The notes under the pieces: generated by a model
Told to the model about the DNA's origin: nothing
The model's input: the letters and a program-made list of their open reading frames with translations, nothing else
Database searches by the model: none
Translations under genes and position numbers: made by a program
Shown here: positions 15,400 through 24,203 of the stretch, piece after piece
Position numbering within the stretch: the stretch's first letter is position 1
How the letters are laid out: the number at the start of each line of letters is the position of its first letter
Assembly: GCF_002899455.1 (NCBI RefSeq)
Contig: NZ_PPFB01000001.1
Span: 6,766,501 to 6,830,500, forward strand
Reading direction: 5' to 3'
Source of the DNA: Streptomyces sp. DH-12
GTDB lineage: Bacteria; Actinomycetota; Actinomycetes; Streptomycetales; Streptomycetaceae
Length of the DNA stretch: 64,000 nt

Positions 15400-15600
15400 C
15401 CGTGGTGCCTCTTCGTCGCCGTCCGGGACGCCTCCGCCACCGCTGACCGCATCCGCGACCACGGCGGCGAACCGCTCATGGAGCCCGTGCGGGCGGCCGG
15501 CCACGGCACGGTGCGTCCCGCCCGCGACCCCGGCGGGGCGCTGCGCCTCGGGCCCGTGGACTCGCCGTTCGGGCGGTTCGCGGCGGTCGGCGGCCGGCGG
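15400..15600 (+). pseudogene. Relic of a VOC-family gene (C-terminal fragment)
   Basis: In the frame that continues into RNase HI, the translation WCLFVAVRDASATADRIR, DHGGEPLMEPV, then VRPARDPGGALRLGPV looks like the second module of a two-domain VOC protein (conserved pattern: W-x-FAV-D-V-D-x-TAxxVxxxGG, then xxDPxGAxFxL). There is no VOC N-terminal half or start codon before it; the sequence upstream is the terminator region. It is therefore either a decayed gene or a leftover from a deletion. Confidence 0.5.
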
Positions 15601-15714
15601 GGCGCGGACTTCTCGGCCGTCGGCCTCACCGCCACGACGGGGGAGATGCCGAGGACCACCGCCCTCGACGGAGCGGAACCGGGTCACCCGCCCGGCCATG
15701 GCATGATCGGGCGC

Positions 15715-16410
15715 ATGGGTGAACGTGTGGTGGCCGCGTGCGACGGGGCCTCGAAGGGAAACCCCGGGCCCGCCGGCTGGGCCTGGGTGGTCGCCGACGA
15801 CTCCGGGACTCCGGACCGCTGGGAGGCCGGCGCCCTCGGCACCGCCACCAACAACGTCGCCGAACTCACCGCCCTGGAGCGGCTGCTGGCGGCCACCGAC
15901 CCCACCGTGCCGCTCGAGGTGCGGATGGACTCGCAGTACGCCATGAAGGCCGTCACCACCTGGCTGCCCGGCTGGAAGCGCAACGGCTGGCGCACCGCGG
16001 CCGGCAAGCCGGTCGCCAACCAGGAGCTCGTGGTCCGCATCGACGGGCTGCTGCAGGACCGCCCGGTGGAGTTCCGCTACGTCCCCGCCCACCAGGTCGA
16101 CGGCGACCGGCTCAACGACTTCGCCGACCGCGCCGCCAGCCAGGCGGCCTCCGCCCAGCAGGACGCCGGCAGCGCCCAGGGCTCCCCCGAGCCGCCGCCG
16201 TCCGCCCCGCGCCCGGCGGGCGGCACGGCCCGCCGGGCCTCCGGCGGGGCCAGGACGTCCCGGCGCCCCGGCGGATCCTCGGCGCGCACCATCAAGGCCA
16301 AGTTCCCCGGGCGCTGCCCGTGCGGACGGTCGTACGCGGCCGGCGAGCCCATCGCCAAGAACGACAAGGGCTGGGGCCACCCCGAGTGCCGGACGGCCCT
16401 GACCGCCTGA
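15715..16410 (+). CDS. rnhA: Ribonuclease HI with C-terminal Cys-rich extension
   Basis: 231 residues from ATG 15715 (an in-frame ATG at 15703 is possible). Cleaves the RNA strand of RNA-DNA hybrids. All four metal-binding acids are visible: Asp in ACDGASKGNPGPAGWAW, Glu in VAELTALERLL, Asp in RMDSQYAMKAVTTW, Asp in RLNDFADRAA. After the ~140-residue RNase H domain comes a low-complexity Ala/Pro/Arg linker and a C-terminal motif CPCGRSYAAGEPIAKNDKGWGHPEC, a probable zinc-binding or nucleic-acid-binding element (C-x-C, then H-x2-C). The extension is longer than in E. coli RNase HI. Confidence 0.9.
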   Translation: MGERVVAACDGASKGNPGPAGWAWVVADDSGTPDRWEAGALGTATNNVAELTALERLLAATDPTVPLEVRMDSQYAMKAVTTWLPGWKRNGWRTAAGKPVANQELVVRIDGLLQDRPVEFRYVPAHQVDGDRLNDFADRAASQAASAQQDAGSAQGSPEPPPSAPRPAGGTARRASGGARTSRRPGGSSARTIKAKFPGRCPCGRSYAAGEPIAKNDKGWGHPECRTALTA

Positions 16411-16468
16411 ACGGCCCGGACGGGGAGCCGCCGGTCGCCCGTCCGGGACGGATGACACACTGACCGTC

Positions 16469-17452
16469 ATGGAAGAGCGCACTTTCGACAGGTCGGGACA
16501 GCACGCCTCCGTGATCGGCCTCGGCACATGGCAGCTCGGCGCCGACTGGGGCGACGTCGACGACAAGGACGCCCTCGCGGTCCTGGAGGCCGCCGCCGAG
16601 TCGGGCGTCACCTTCTTCGACACCGCCGACGTCTACGGCGACGGGCGCAGCGAGCAGACCATCGCGTCGTTCCTCAGCGGACGGCCGGACCTGCACGTGC
16701 TGGTCGCCACCAAGATGGGCCGCCGCGTCGACCAGATCCCGGAGAACTACGTCCTGGACAACTTCCGCGCCTGGAACGACCGCTCCCGGCGCAACCTGGG
16801 CGTCGACCGCATCGACCTGGTGCAGCTGCACTGCCCGCCCACCCCCGTCTACTCCACCGACGAGGTCTTCGACGCCCTCGACACCCTCGTCGAGGAGGAG
16901 CGCATCGCCGCCTACGGCGTCAGCGTGGAGACCTGCGCCGAGGCGCTGACCGCCCTCACGCGCCCCCACGTGGCCAGCGTGCAGATCATCCTCAACCCGT
17001 TCCGCATGAAGCCGCTGCGCGAGGTGCTCCCGGCCGCACGCGAGGCCGGCGTCGGCATCATCGCCCGCGTCCCGCTCGCCTCGGGCCTGCTGTCCGGCAA
17101 GTACACCAAGGACACCGTCTTCGCGGAGAACGACCACCGCACCTTCAACCGGCACGGCGAGGCCTTCGATCAGGGCGAGACCTTCTCCGGCGTGGACTAC
17201 GCGACCGGTGTCGAGGCCGCCGCCGAGTTCGCCGCGCTGGCCCCCGAGGGGTACACCCCGGCCCAGCTCGCGCTGCGCTGGATCGTCCAGCAGCCCGGCG
17301 TCACCACCGTCATCCCGGGCGCCCGCTCGCCCGAGCAGGCCCGCGCCAACGCGGCCGCCGCCCGACTGCCGGAGCTGTCCGACGCCACCCTCACCGCGAT
17401 CGCCGACCTGTACGACCGGCGGATCCGGGAACAGGTGGAGGGCCGCTGGTAA
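16469..17452 (+). CDS. Aldo/keto reductase
   Basis: 327 residues. NAD(P)H-dependent oxidoreductase with a TIM barrel; the tetrad residues are Asp and Tyr in TFFDTADVYGDGRSE, Lys in VATKMGRR and His in VQLHCPPTPVYSTDEV. C-terminal cofactor-binding part QPGVTTVIPGARSPEQARANAAAA is typical. It is not close to the YghZ-type enzyme at 7854. Start ATG 16469 has only a weak ribosome site (GGAtGACAC region). Substrate unknown. Confidence 0.9.
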   Translation: MEERTFDRSGQHASVIGLGTWQLGADWGDVDDKDALAVLEAAAESGVTFFDTADVYGDGRSEQTIASFLSGRPDLHVLVATKMGRRVDQIPENYVLDNFRAWNDRSRRNLGVDRIDLVQLHCPPTPVYSTDEVFDALDTLVEEERIAAYGVSVETCAEALTALTRPHVASVQIILNPFRMKPLREVLPAAREAGVGIIARVPLASGLLSGKYTKDTVFAENDHRTFNRHGEAFDQGETFSGVDYATGVEAAAEFAALAPEGYTPAQLALRWIVQQPGVTTVIPGARSPEQARANAAAARLPELSDATLTAIADLYDRRIREQVEGRW

Positions 17453-17500
17453 CGGAGCGGCGGGCCTCCCCGGAGGGGCGGGAGGCGCGGGAACGGCCGG

Positions 17501-17842
17501 TCAGGACTCGAGGAGAAGCTGCCGCTCCTGCTCCTGGTCGCCGGCGGCGGCGCCCTGGTCGCGGGTCGTGAAGGACCGCGACAGCGCGTCGCTCGCCCGG
17601 AGCACCGCCTCCGGGGTGCCCTGCACGGTGACGGTCACCGGCTCCGACAGGGGCCGCGTGTCCGTCCGCCCCGCGCCCGTGCCCCGGCCCTCACCGCCGA
17701 ACGTCGCGATGCGGACGGTGGCGTCCGTGTCCGAGGGCCGCTCCTGCGGCGGCCCGAAGGCGCCCTCCAGCGCCCCGACGACCGCCCGGGCGTCCTCGGC
17801 GTCCCCGCCGCTGAGTGTCACGGTGAGCTGGGTGTCCGACAT
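17501..17842 (-). CDS. Hypothetical protein (113 aa)
   Basis: Start ATG 17840-17842 with GGAGGAAA upstream. I do not recognise a family. It has two similar beta-rich halves, LTVTLSGGDAEDARAVVGALEGAFG and VTVTVQGTPEAVLRASDALSRSF, suggesting an internal repeat of a small alpha/beta module, joined by a Gly/Thr/Arg linker. No signal peptide or membrane segment. Head-to-head with the DUF6328 gene, sharing a ~130-bp promoter region. Confidence 0.7.
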   Translation of the reverse strand: MSDTQLTVTLSGGDAEDARAVVGALEGAFGPPQERPSDTDATVRIATFGGEGRGTGAGRTDTRPLSEPVTVTVQGTPEAVLRASDALSRSFTTRDQGAAAGDQEQERQLLLES

Positions 17843-17971
17843 GTGTCCCACTTTCCTCCGGCCTGGTCGTGTCGCCGACCGTGTAACCGTGCCCCGCGCC
17901 CGCCAAACCGGCGGGGGGAGGAGGGTCCCTTTTCGGGGAAACCGGAGGGGGAGACGACCGAAGGAGGCAGC

Positions 17972-18469
17972 GTGCCGGACGCGGAGCGGGGCGAGACCAG
18001 ACGCCGGGGGCGGAACGAGACCGAGGACGAGAGAGCGGACCGGATGTGGACCGAGCTCATCCAGGAGGTCCGCGTCGCCCAGATGGGCGTGCAGATCCTG
18101 TTCGGCTTCCTTCTGACGGTCGTGTTCACCCCGACCTACGAGGACCTGTCCGGCACCGACAAGACCATCTACATCGTCACGGTGGTGATGGGCGCCTGCG
18201 CGACCGGGGCGCTGATCGGACCGGTGTCGCTGCACCGGCTCGTCAGCGGACGGCGCATCAAGCCCGAGGCGGTGCAGTGGGCTTCACGGCTCACCCTGCT
18301 GGGACTCGCGCTGCTGCTGGTCACCACCAGCTCCTCGCTGCTGCTCATCCTGCGGGTGGCCACCCACGACGACTTCGTGCCGTACCTGGTGGCCGGGGTG
18401 GTGTGCTGGTACCTGCTGTGCTGGTTCGCGCTGCCGATATGGGCCCGCCACCGCCACACCACACGCTGA
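17972..18469 (+). CDS. DUF6328-family membrane protein
   Basis: 165 residues from GTG 17972, which follows AAGGAGG. A charged ~45-residue N-terminus (ERGETRRRGRNETEDERADR) is followed by the conserved ELIQEVRVAQMGVQILFGFLLT segment and four hydrophobic helices. This matches actinobacterial DUF6328 proteins of unknown function, whose stretch ...ELLQELRVxQTGVQILFAFLL is diagnostic. It is convergent with the SsgA-like gene. Confidence 0.8.
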   Translation: MPDAERGETRRRGRNETEDERADRMWTELIQEVRVAQMGVQILFGFLLTVVFTPTYEDLSGTDKTIYIVTVVMGACATGALIGPVSLHRLVSGRRIKPEAVQWASRLTLLGLALLLVTTSSSLLLILRVATHDDFVPYLVAGVVCWYLLCWFALPIWARHRHTTR

Positions 18470-18491
18470 CCCGCGCGGGGCGGGTTCCCGT

Positions 18492-18917
18492 TCAGCTCCC
18501 GGCGAAGACGTCCGCGAGGAAGTCGTCCACGCGGACCTCCTCGCGGCCCGGCGGCACCATCCGGTGGGTCTGGGCCAGGAACTCCCCGACGGCCTCCGCC
18601 CAGGCGAACACCACCGCGTGGTGCCGGCCGCCGTCGGCGCGCGCCTCGCCCAGGAACTCCATGCGCAGCTCCCGCCCCACCCCGCGGGCCTCCGGACGCA
18701 GCCGCACGTCGCCGATGCCGACCGGGCGGGTCAGCCCGTCGGCGACCATCTCCCGGTCCAGCTGCCAGCGCGCCAGCACCCGGCCGTCGAGGGTGAAGAC
18801 GGCGGTCATGGCGAACGGGTCCGTCGGGTCGTAGCTGAGGTGGGCGAGGACGGGAAAGCGTTCCGTGTCGCCCGCCTGGAGCTCCACCACCAGGGTCTTG
18901 TGCACGAACGAGTTCAC
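18492..18917 (-). CDS. SsgA-like protein (SALP), sporulation/cell-division regulator
   Basis: 141 residues from GTG 18915-18917 with GGAGG seven bases upstream. Aligns along its length with SsgA/SsgB proteins: LAHLSYDPTDPFAMTAVFTLDG, WQLDREMVADGLTRPVGIGDVRLRPE, then the C-terminal FLAQTHRMVPPGREE. SALPs occur only in morphologically complex actinomycetes; SsgB recruits FtsZ to sporulation septa and other paralogues guide wall growth and spore maturation. Which paralogue this is cannot be told from sequence alone. Confidence 0.92.
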   Translation of the reverse strand: MNSFVHKTLVVELQAGDTERFPVLAHLSYDPTDPFAMTAVFTLDGRVLARWQLDREMVADGLTRPVGIGDVRLRPEARGVGRELRMEFLGEARADGGRHHAVVFAWAEAVGEFLAQTHRMVPPGREEVRVDDFLADVFAGS

Positions 18918-19006
18918 GAGGCGCCTCCGGGACGTAGCGACGAGCGGCGTAGAGCCCTCTAGTACCCCGGATCTCCGCGAGATGCTCAGCTCTCCGGGTG
19001 AATCCG

Positions 19007-19999
19007 TCACCGGCCGGGGACGGACGGACGGCCGAAGGCCTCCCGGAGCGCCGGCAGCAGCGTCTTCTCCGACCAGTCCAGATACGCCGGCTGCGACTCG
19101 CCGCCGATCTGCACCAGGGCGATCTCGGTGAACCCGGCCTCCGCGTACGGGCGTACCGCCTCGACGAAATCCTCCGGGTCGCTGCCGCACGGGATGGACG
19201 CGGCGACGTCGTCGGGCCGCACGAACTGGGTCGCCGACGCGAAGGAGTCCGGGTGCGGCAGCTCGGAGTTCACCTTCCAGCCGCTGCCGAACCAGCGGAA
19301 CTGGGCGTGCGCCCGCTCCACCGCCGTGTCCCGGTCCGGGTCGTAGCTCACCGGCAGCTGGCCCACCCGCGGCTTGCCCTCGCCGCCGTGCCGGTCGAAC
19401 GCCTCCAGCAGCTCCGGCTTCGGCTCGGTGGCGATCACCAGGTCCGCCAGGCGGCCCGCGAGGGCGCACGACCGCTTCCCGGAGACCGCGATCCCGATCG
19501 GCGGCGGCTGGTCCGGCAGGTCCCACAGCCGGGCCGACTCCACGTCGAAGTGCTCGCCCCGGTGGTTCACATGGCCGCCCTCGAACAGCGCGCGGATGAT
19601 CTCCACCGCCTCCTCGAGCATCTGATGGCGCACGTCCACCGGCGGCCAGCCGCCGCCCACCACATGCTCGTTGAGGTTCTCGCCCGACCCCAGCCCCAGC
19701 CGGAACCGGCCGCCCGACAGCAGCTGCATCGTCGCCGCCTTCTGCGCCACCACCGCCGGGTGGTAGCGCATCGTCGGACACGTCACGTACGTCATCAGCG
19801 GGATCCGCGAGGTGGCCTGCGCGGCCGCGCCCAGCACGCTCCACGCGTACGGCGCATGGCCCTGCTCGGCCAGCCACGGGAAGTAGTGGTCCGAGGTCAC
19901 CGAGAAGTCGAAGCCCGCCTCCTCGGCGCGCACCACGTGCTCGACGAGCTCACGCGGCCCGGCCTGCTCGGTCATCATCGTGTACCCGATTCGCACCAT
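19007..19999 (-). CDS. F420-dependent LLM-class oxidoreductase
   Basis: 330 residues from ATG 19997-19999 (MVRIGYTMMTEQAG). Luciferase-like TIM barrel: AGFDFSVTSDHYFPW, PLMTYVTCPTMRYHPAVVAQKAATMQLLSGGRFRLGLGSGENLNEHV and PPIGIAVSGKRSCALAGRLADLVIAT are typical of the actinobacterial group close to F420-dependent glucose-6-phosphate dehydrogenase. Uses deazaflavin F420; substrate unknown. Ribosome site is weak (GGGGGA 11 bases upstream). Divergent from the serine hydrolase, 72 bp apart. Confidence 0.88.
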   Translation of the reverse strand: MVRIGYTMMTEQAGPRELVEHVVRAEEAGFDFSVTSDHYFPWLAEQGHAPYAWSVLGAAAQATSRIPLMTYVTCPTMRYHPAVVAQKAATMQLLSGGRFRLGLGSGENLNEHVVGGGWPPVDVRHQMLEEAVEIIRALFEGGHVNHRGEHFDVESARLWDLPDQPPPIGIAVSGKRSCALAGRLADLVIATEPKPELLEAFDRHGGEGKPRVGQLPVSYDPDRDTAVERAHAQFRWFGSGWKVNSELPHPDSFASATQFVRPDDVAASIPCGSDPEDFVEAVRPYAEAGFTEIALVQIGGESQPAYLDWSEKTLLPALREAFGRPSVPGR

Positions 20000-20071
20000 G
20001 ACGTCCGGGTCCCCCACGGCGACCGGCGGAAACGGTGGATCACCCGCCCGTGACCCGGGCAGGATGCCCCC

Positions 20072-21514
20072 ATGACCCAGCGCCCCCTTCCGACCGCCGC
20101 CCCCGCGACCCAGGGCGTCGACGCGTCCGGCGTCCACGCCTTCCTCGACGCCCTCGAGGCCGACCCGGACATCGAGCCGCACGGCCTGGTGATCGTGCGC
20201 CACGGCCGGACCGTGGCCTCCGGCTGGTGGGCGCCCTACACCCCCGCGCGCCCGCATCTGCTGTACTCGCTCAGCAAGAGCTTCACCTCGACCGCCGCCG
20301 GGCTCGCCGAGGCGGAGGGGCTGATCGACCTCGACGCCCCCGTGCTGTCGTACTTCCCGGAGATCGACGCCGACATCACCGACCCGCGCAGCCGGTCGAT
20401 GCTGGTGCGCCACGTGGCGTCCATGGCCAGCGGGCACGACCACGAGACCGTCGACGAGGCGTTCGGCGCCGATCCGGCCGAACCGGTGCGCGGCTTCCTG
20501 CTCCAGCCGCCGCAGCACGACCCGGGCACCCTGTTCACCTACAACCAGCCCTGCACCTACACCCTCGGCGCGATCGTGCAGCGGGTCACCGGGCAGACCC
20601 TGGTCGACTATCTGCGGCCCCGGCTGTTCGACCCGCTGGGCATCGGCGAGGCGCTGTGGTCCCGGGACCGCGCCGGACGTGACATCGGCTTCGCCGGCCT
20701 GCACACCACCACCGACGCGATAGCCCGGCTCGGTCTGCTGTACCTGAACGACGGCGTCTGGCAGGGCGAGCGGCTGCTGCCCGAGGGCTGGGCCGGGCGC
20801 GCGACGCGCGCCCACATCGCCACCGCCGGGGCCATGGGCGCAGGCGACCGGCCCGACTGGGACCAGGGGTACGGCTACCAGTTCTGGCGGGGCAGGCACG
20901 GTTTCCGCGGCGACGGCGCCTACGGCCAGTTCTGCCTGGTGCTGCCCGAGCACGACGCGGTGATCGCCGCGACGTCGGCCACCGAGCGGATGCAGCGCTA
21001 CCTCGAGCTGGTGTGGCAGCACCTGCTGCCCGCGTTCGGCCCCGCACCGCTGACCGGGCGGGACGCCGAGGACGCGGCCCTGCGCGAGCGCATGGAGCGC
21101 CTCGCCCTGCCGGCGACGGACGGCGCGCCCGCCCCGGCCGGGCGGACCGGCGACTGGTCGGGGGCCGTGTTCGCCCCGGAGGGCGGGCTCTGCGCCGAGC
21201 AGCCGAAGCTGACCGCCGCCGGGCTCACGGCGGACGACGACGGCGGCTGGACGCTGACCCTCGAGGAGGACGGCCACCGGCTGGCCGCCCGCTGGACCGG
21301 CGCGGACTGGACCGTCACCGAGGGAGCGGTGCCGGTGGCCGTCACCGGCGGCTGGACCGGCGCGGACACCCTCACGACGGACATCGCCTTCCTGGAGACC
21401 CCGCACCGGCTGCGCGTCACCTGCTCCCTCGTCGGCCGCACCTTCCGCGCGCACTGGCTCACCACCCCGCTGGTCCCCTGGCCCCTGCGCGCGCTGCGCG
21501 CCCCGCGCGGCTAG
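20072..21514 (+). CDS. Class C beta-lactamase-related serine hydrolase
   Basis: 480 residues. Penicillin-binding-protein/EstB fold: nucleophile motif SLSK (Ser66-Lys69) in LLYSLSKSFTSTAAGLAE, then TYNQPCTYTLGAIVQRVTGQ at the second-motif position (Tyr-Asn-Gln rather than Tyr-Ser-Asn), and YQFWRGRHGFRGDGAYGQ near the third. The C-terminal ~120 residues form a separate beta-rich domain. No signal peptide, so probably a cytoplasmic esterase or peptidase, not a drug-resistance enzyme. Its TAG stop and that of the convergent pseudokinase share the palindrome CTAG (21511-21514). Confidence 0.88.
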   Translation: MTQRPLPTAAPATQGVDASGVHAFLDALEADPDIEPHGLVIVRHGRTVASGWWAPYTPARPHLLYSLSKSFTSTAAGLAEAEGLIDLDAPVLSYFPEIDADITDPRSRSMLVRHVASMASGHDHETVDEAFGADPAEPVRGFLLQPPQHDPGTLFTYNQPCTYTLGAIVQRVTGQTLVDYLRPRLFDPLGIGEALWSRDRAGRDIGFAGLHTTTDAIARLGLLYLNDGVWQGERLLPEGWAGRATRAHIATAGAMGAGDRPDWDQGYGYQFWRGRHGFRGDGAYGQFCLVLPEHDAVIAATSATERMQRYLELVWQHLLPAFGPAPLTGRDAEDAALRERMERLALPATDGAPAPAGRTGDWSGAVFAPEGGLCAEQPKLTAAGLTADDDGGWTLTLEEDGHRLAARWTGADWTVTEGAVPVAVTGGWTGADTLTTDIAFLETPHRLRVTCSLVGRTFRAHWLTTPLVPWPLRALRAPRG

Positions 21515-23121
21515 CCGCCCGCACCGGGCCGGAAGGTCCGCAGGACCGTGCGCAGCGCCTCCTGGTTGCCGGTGCTCGTCCAGCCGGCGGCCGGGGCGGT
21601 CCAGCGCAGCGAGAAGCCCCGTCCGCCGCCCAGCAGGAAGCCGCGGCCGAAGGTGCGCACACGGGTGCCGTCGTACGTGGTGGTCCACTGCATGTCGGCG
21701 GCCTCGCGGCCCTGGTACGTGGTCGCCCGGACGGCGCCGATCCGCTGGTAGGCGCCGGTGCGTTCGAGCCCCGGCTCCACCGTGTCCCGCCACACGGCGA
21801 CCGGGTCCGGCCCCACGCGCTCACTGTAGGTGACGGCCAGGGTGCGCGGATCGTCGTCGGAGCCGAACGTGACGCGGTACGACAGCCGGGTGGCGCGCGA
21901 GGTCCGCTGCCGCTCCCAGCCCTCGGGCAGGACGACGGAGAAGCCCTCCGGCGCCCGGTGGGCGCGGTAACCGGGGGGCAGGGCGCCGGGGCCGGCCGGG
22001 GGCCGCGAGGCCGTGCCGGACGGGTCCGGCGAGGCGGTTCCGGGCGACGGCGGGACGCTCGGCGCCTTCCCGGCACCGGTCCCTCCGGCCGCCCCGGCCC
22101 CTTCCGCCGCCCCGGCCCCTGCGGCCGTCGCGGACGCCGACGCCGTGGGGCCGCCGTCGGCGCGGTCGTCGCCGGGCAGCCCCGTCGTGGCCGCGACCAC
22201 GGCCGCCGCCGCCGTGACCACCGCGAGCGGCGCGCCGACGAGCACGCCCTTCCGCTTCCGCCCCCGCCGCGCCGGCCCGTATGCCTCCTCCGGCGCCGGA
22301 CCCGCGTCGGGGGCGTCGCGCAGCACCCGGGTGAGCGCGTCCCGGACCGCCTGGCGGCTCGGGCGCTCCCGGGGCTCCTTGCGCAGCAGTCCCGTGACGA
22401 CCCCGGTGAGCGGCCCGCACCGCACCGGCGGGCGCGGCGGCAGCCGGTCCACCCCGCGCAGGGTGGCCGCGACCCTGCCCCGGTCCCGGAACGGCGGGCG
22501 TCCCTCCAGCATCGTGCAGAGGATCGCCCCCAGCGCCCACAGGTCGGCGGCCGGGCCGACCCGCTCGTTCCGCGCCTGTTCCGGCGCCGCGTACGACGGG
22601 GCGGTGAGCCGGGGCGCCGACGTGGTGCCGGCCACCCCGTAGCCGGCGACGACCATCGGGCCGGTCTCGCGCAGGTAGAGCTGTCCGGGGCTCAGCTCGC
22701 CGTGGGTGACGGCCTCCGCGTGCGCCGCGTCCAGCACGTCGAGCAGGTCCAGGGCGAAGCGCGCCGCCCGCGCGGGCGCGAACGCGCCCTGCTGGAGGAG
22801 GACCTCGTCCAGCGGGGTGCCGTCGATCCAGGCGGTGACCGTCCACAGGCAGCCGCCCTCGACGACCGCGTCGACGACGCCGGCGATCCGGTCCGGGCAG
22901 AGCCGGGCCACGTTCTCGGTGGCCCGCAGGACACGGGAGGGCGCGCGGCGGACGCCCTCCGCGGCCTGTGCGGGCAGTTCGACCCGGGTGGCCAGGCACG
23001 GCCGTCCCGTCCGCAGGTCGTCGGCGTACCAGCTGACCCGGTTGGTCTCGCGGTGCGTGATCTCGACCAGCCGGTAGCGGCCGGCGACCGGCCGGCCGGT
23101 GGAGGCGTGCGCCCAGCCCAT
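21511..23121 (-). CDS. Membrane-anchored serine/threonine pseudokinase
   Basis: 536 residues from ATG 23119-23121, GAGGGA five bases upstream. Residues ~15-265 have the protein-kinase fold (WTVTAWIDGTPLDEV hinge, SYAAPEQARN with APE, ADLWALGAILCTMLEGRPPF), but the active site is lost: HGE instead of HRD (140-142), Gln instead of the metal-binding Asn, GYG instead of DFG (160-162), and Arg where VAIK has Lys. A transmembrane helix lies at ~292-313, then a Gly/Ala/Pro linker and an extracellular domain (GYRAHRAPEGFSVVLPEGWE to the end) typical of actinobacterial receptor kinases. Likely a sensor or scaffold without kinase activity. Confidence 0.88.
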   Translation of the reverse strand: MGWAHASTGRPVAGRYRLVEITHRETNRVSWYADDLRTGRPCLATRVELPAQAAEGVRRAPSRVLRATENVARLCPDRIAGVVDAVVEGGCLWTVTAWIDGTPLDEVLLQQGAFAPARAARFALDLLDVLDAAHAEAVTHGELSPGQLYLRETGPMVVAGYGVAGTTSAPRLTAPSYAAPEQARNERVGPAADLWALGAILCTMLEGRPPFRDRGRVAATLRGVDRLPPRPPVRCGPLTGVVTGLLRKEPRERPSRQAVRDALTRVLRDAPDAGPAPEEAYGPARRGRKRKGVLVGAPLAVVTAAAAVVAATTGLPGDDRADGGPTASASATAAGAGAAEGAGAAGGTGAGKAPSVPPSPGTASPDPSGTASRPPAGPGALPPGYRAHRAPEGFSVVLPEGWERQRTSRATRLSYRVTFGSDDDPRTLAVTYSERVGPDPVAVWRDTVEPGLERTGAYQRIGAVRATTYQGREAADMQWTTTYDGTRVRTFGRGFLLGGGRGFSLRWTAPAAGWTSTGNQEALRTVLRTFRPGAGG

Positions 23122-23243
23122 GGTGATCCCTCGTCGAACCGCTGACTTCGGTCCCCCCTGATACGCGGGGAAGGGGCCGGTGCGTTCAACGCCGGGCGCG
23201 ACGTCTTTCGTGCGGCGCCGTACGCCGCCCTGCGCCGCCGGTC

Positions 23244-24203
23244 TCAGCGCAGGGAGAAGTGGTCCGTCCACGCCGCCATGTCGGCGGTGGTGGCGTTGCC
23301 GCCGCACACCACCAGCCCCAGGCGGGCGTCCTCGCCGACCCGTTCCAGGACCCGGCGGGCGGCCGGGAGCAGACAGCCCGCGGCCGGTTCCGCCCACACC
23401 TTGGCGTGGTCCGCCAGGTCCAGCGAGCCCCGCACCGCCTCCCGGTCCGGCACCACCAGCACCTCGGTGACCAGCTCCGCGACATGGTCGTACGTCAGCC
23501 GCGACACGGCCGGCGCGCTGAGGGTGGAGACGATCGACGTGAGCGCGACCGGCACCGGGCCGCCCGCCGCCAGCGCCTCGGACATCGCCTGCGCCCCCTC
23601 GGTCTCCACGCCCCACACCCGCACCCCGGGCCGCCGGGCGCGCAGGGCCGCCGCGACCCCGGAGATCAGGCCGCCACCGCCGATGCTGACCAGCACGTCG
23701 GTCAGCTCACCGGCGTCCTCGGCGAACTCCAGGCCCACGGTGCCCTGACCGGCGATCACCACCGGGTCGTCGAAGGGGTGGACCAGGGTCAGACCGTCCT
23801 GCCGCAGCTCGGCGGTGAGGGCGAACGCCCCGTCCATGTCGTCCGTCACCCGCACCGTGGCGCCCGACGCCCGCGCGATCTCCACGGCCCGCACGGGCGC
23901 CGAACGCGGCATCACCACGGTCGCCTTCACATCGAGCGCGGCGGCCGTCACCGCCAGCGCGATGCCGTGGTTGCCGCCGCTCACCGCGACCACCCCGGCG
24001 GCCCGCTCGGCCTCGCTCAACGCCAGCAGCTTCGCCGCCGCGCCGCGCACCTTGAACGACCCGGTGCGCTGCAGCAGTTCCAGCTTGACCGTCACCGGCA
24101 CGCCGAGCAGTGCCGACAGTCCGGGGCTCGGCACGACCGGGGTGCGCACCACGTGCCCGGCGATCCGCTCGGCCGCGGTTTCGATGTCGGCGATCTCGAT
24201 CAC
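23244..24203 (-). CDS. Serine/threonine dehydratase-like PLP enzyme
   Basis: 319 residues from GTG 24201-24203 (AGAGG 8 bases upstream). Fold-type II PLP enzyme: Schiff-base Lys in QRTGSFKVRGAAAK, phosphate-binding VSGGNHGIALA, and Gly-rich loop VSIGGGGLISGVAA. Deaminates threonine or serine to 2-oxo acids; serine racemase activity is also possible in this group. It lacks the C-terminal ACT regulatory domain of biosynthetic IlvA, so it is the catabolic or racemase-like type. Confidence 0.88.
   Translation of the reverse strand: MIEIADIETAAERIAGHVVRTPVVPSPGLSALLGVPVTVKLELLQRTGSFKVRGAAAKLLALSEAERAAGVVAVSGGNHGIALAVTAAALDVKATVVMPRSAPVRAVEIARASGATVRVTDDMDGAFALTAELRQDGLTLVHPFDDPVVIAGQGTVGLEFAEDAGELTDVLVSIGGGGLISGVAAALRARRPGVRVWGVETEGAQAMSEALAAGGPVPVALTSIVSTLSAPAVSRLTYDHVAELVTEVLVVPDREAVRGSLDLADHAKVWAEPAAGCLLPAARRVLERVGEDARLGLVVCGGNATTADMAAWTDHFSLR

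Larger units (their letters stand above)
15326..15714. other. Gap holding a terminator and a VOC relic
   Basis: 389 bases between the PhnB-like gene and RNase HI. It contains the hairpin at 15335-15365 and the degenerate VOC fragment at 15400-15600; no intact gene. Confidence 0.6.

Noticed and set aside
19007..21793. A 928-codon minus-strand frame
   Set aside because: Only 19007-19999 (F420 oxidoreductase) is protein-like; the rest is antisense to the serine hydrolase.
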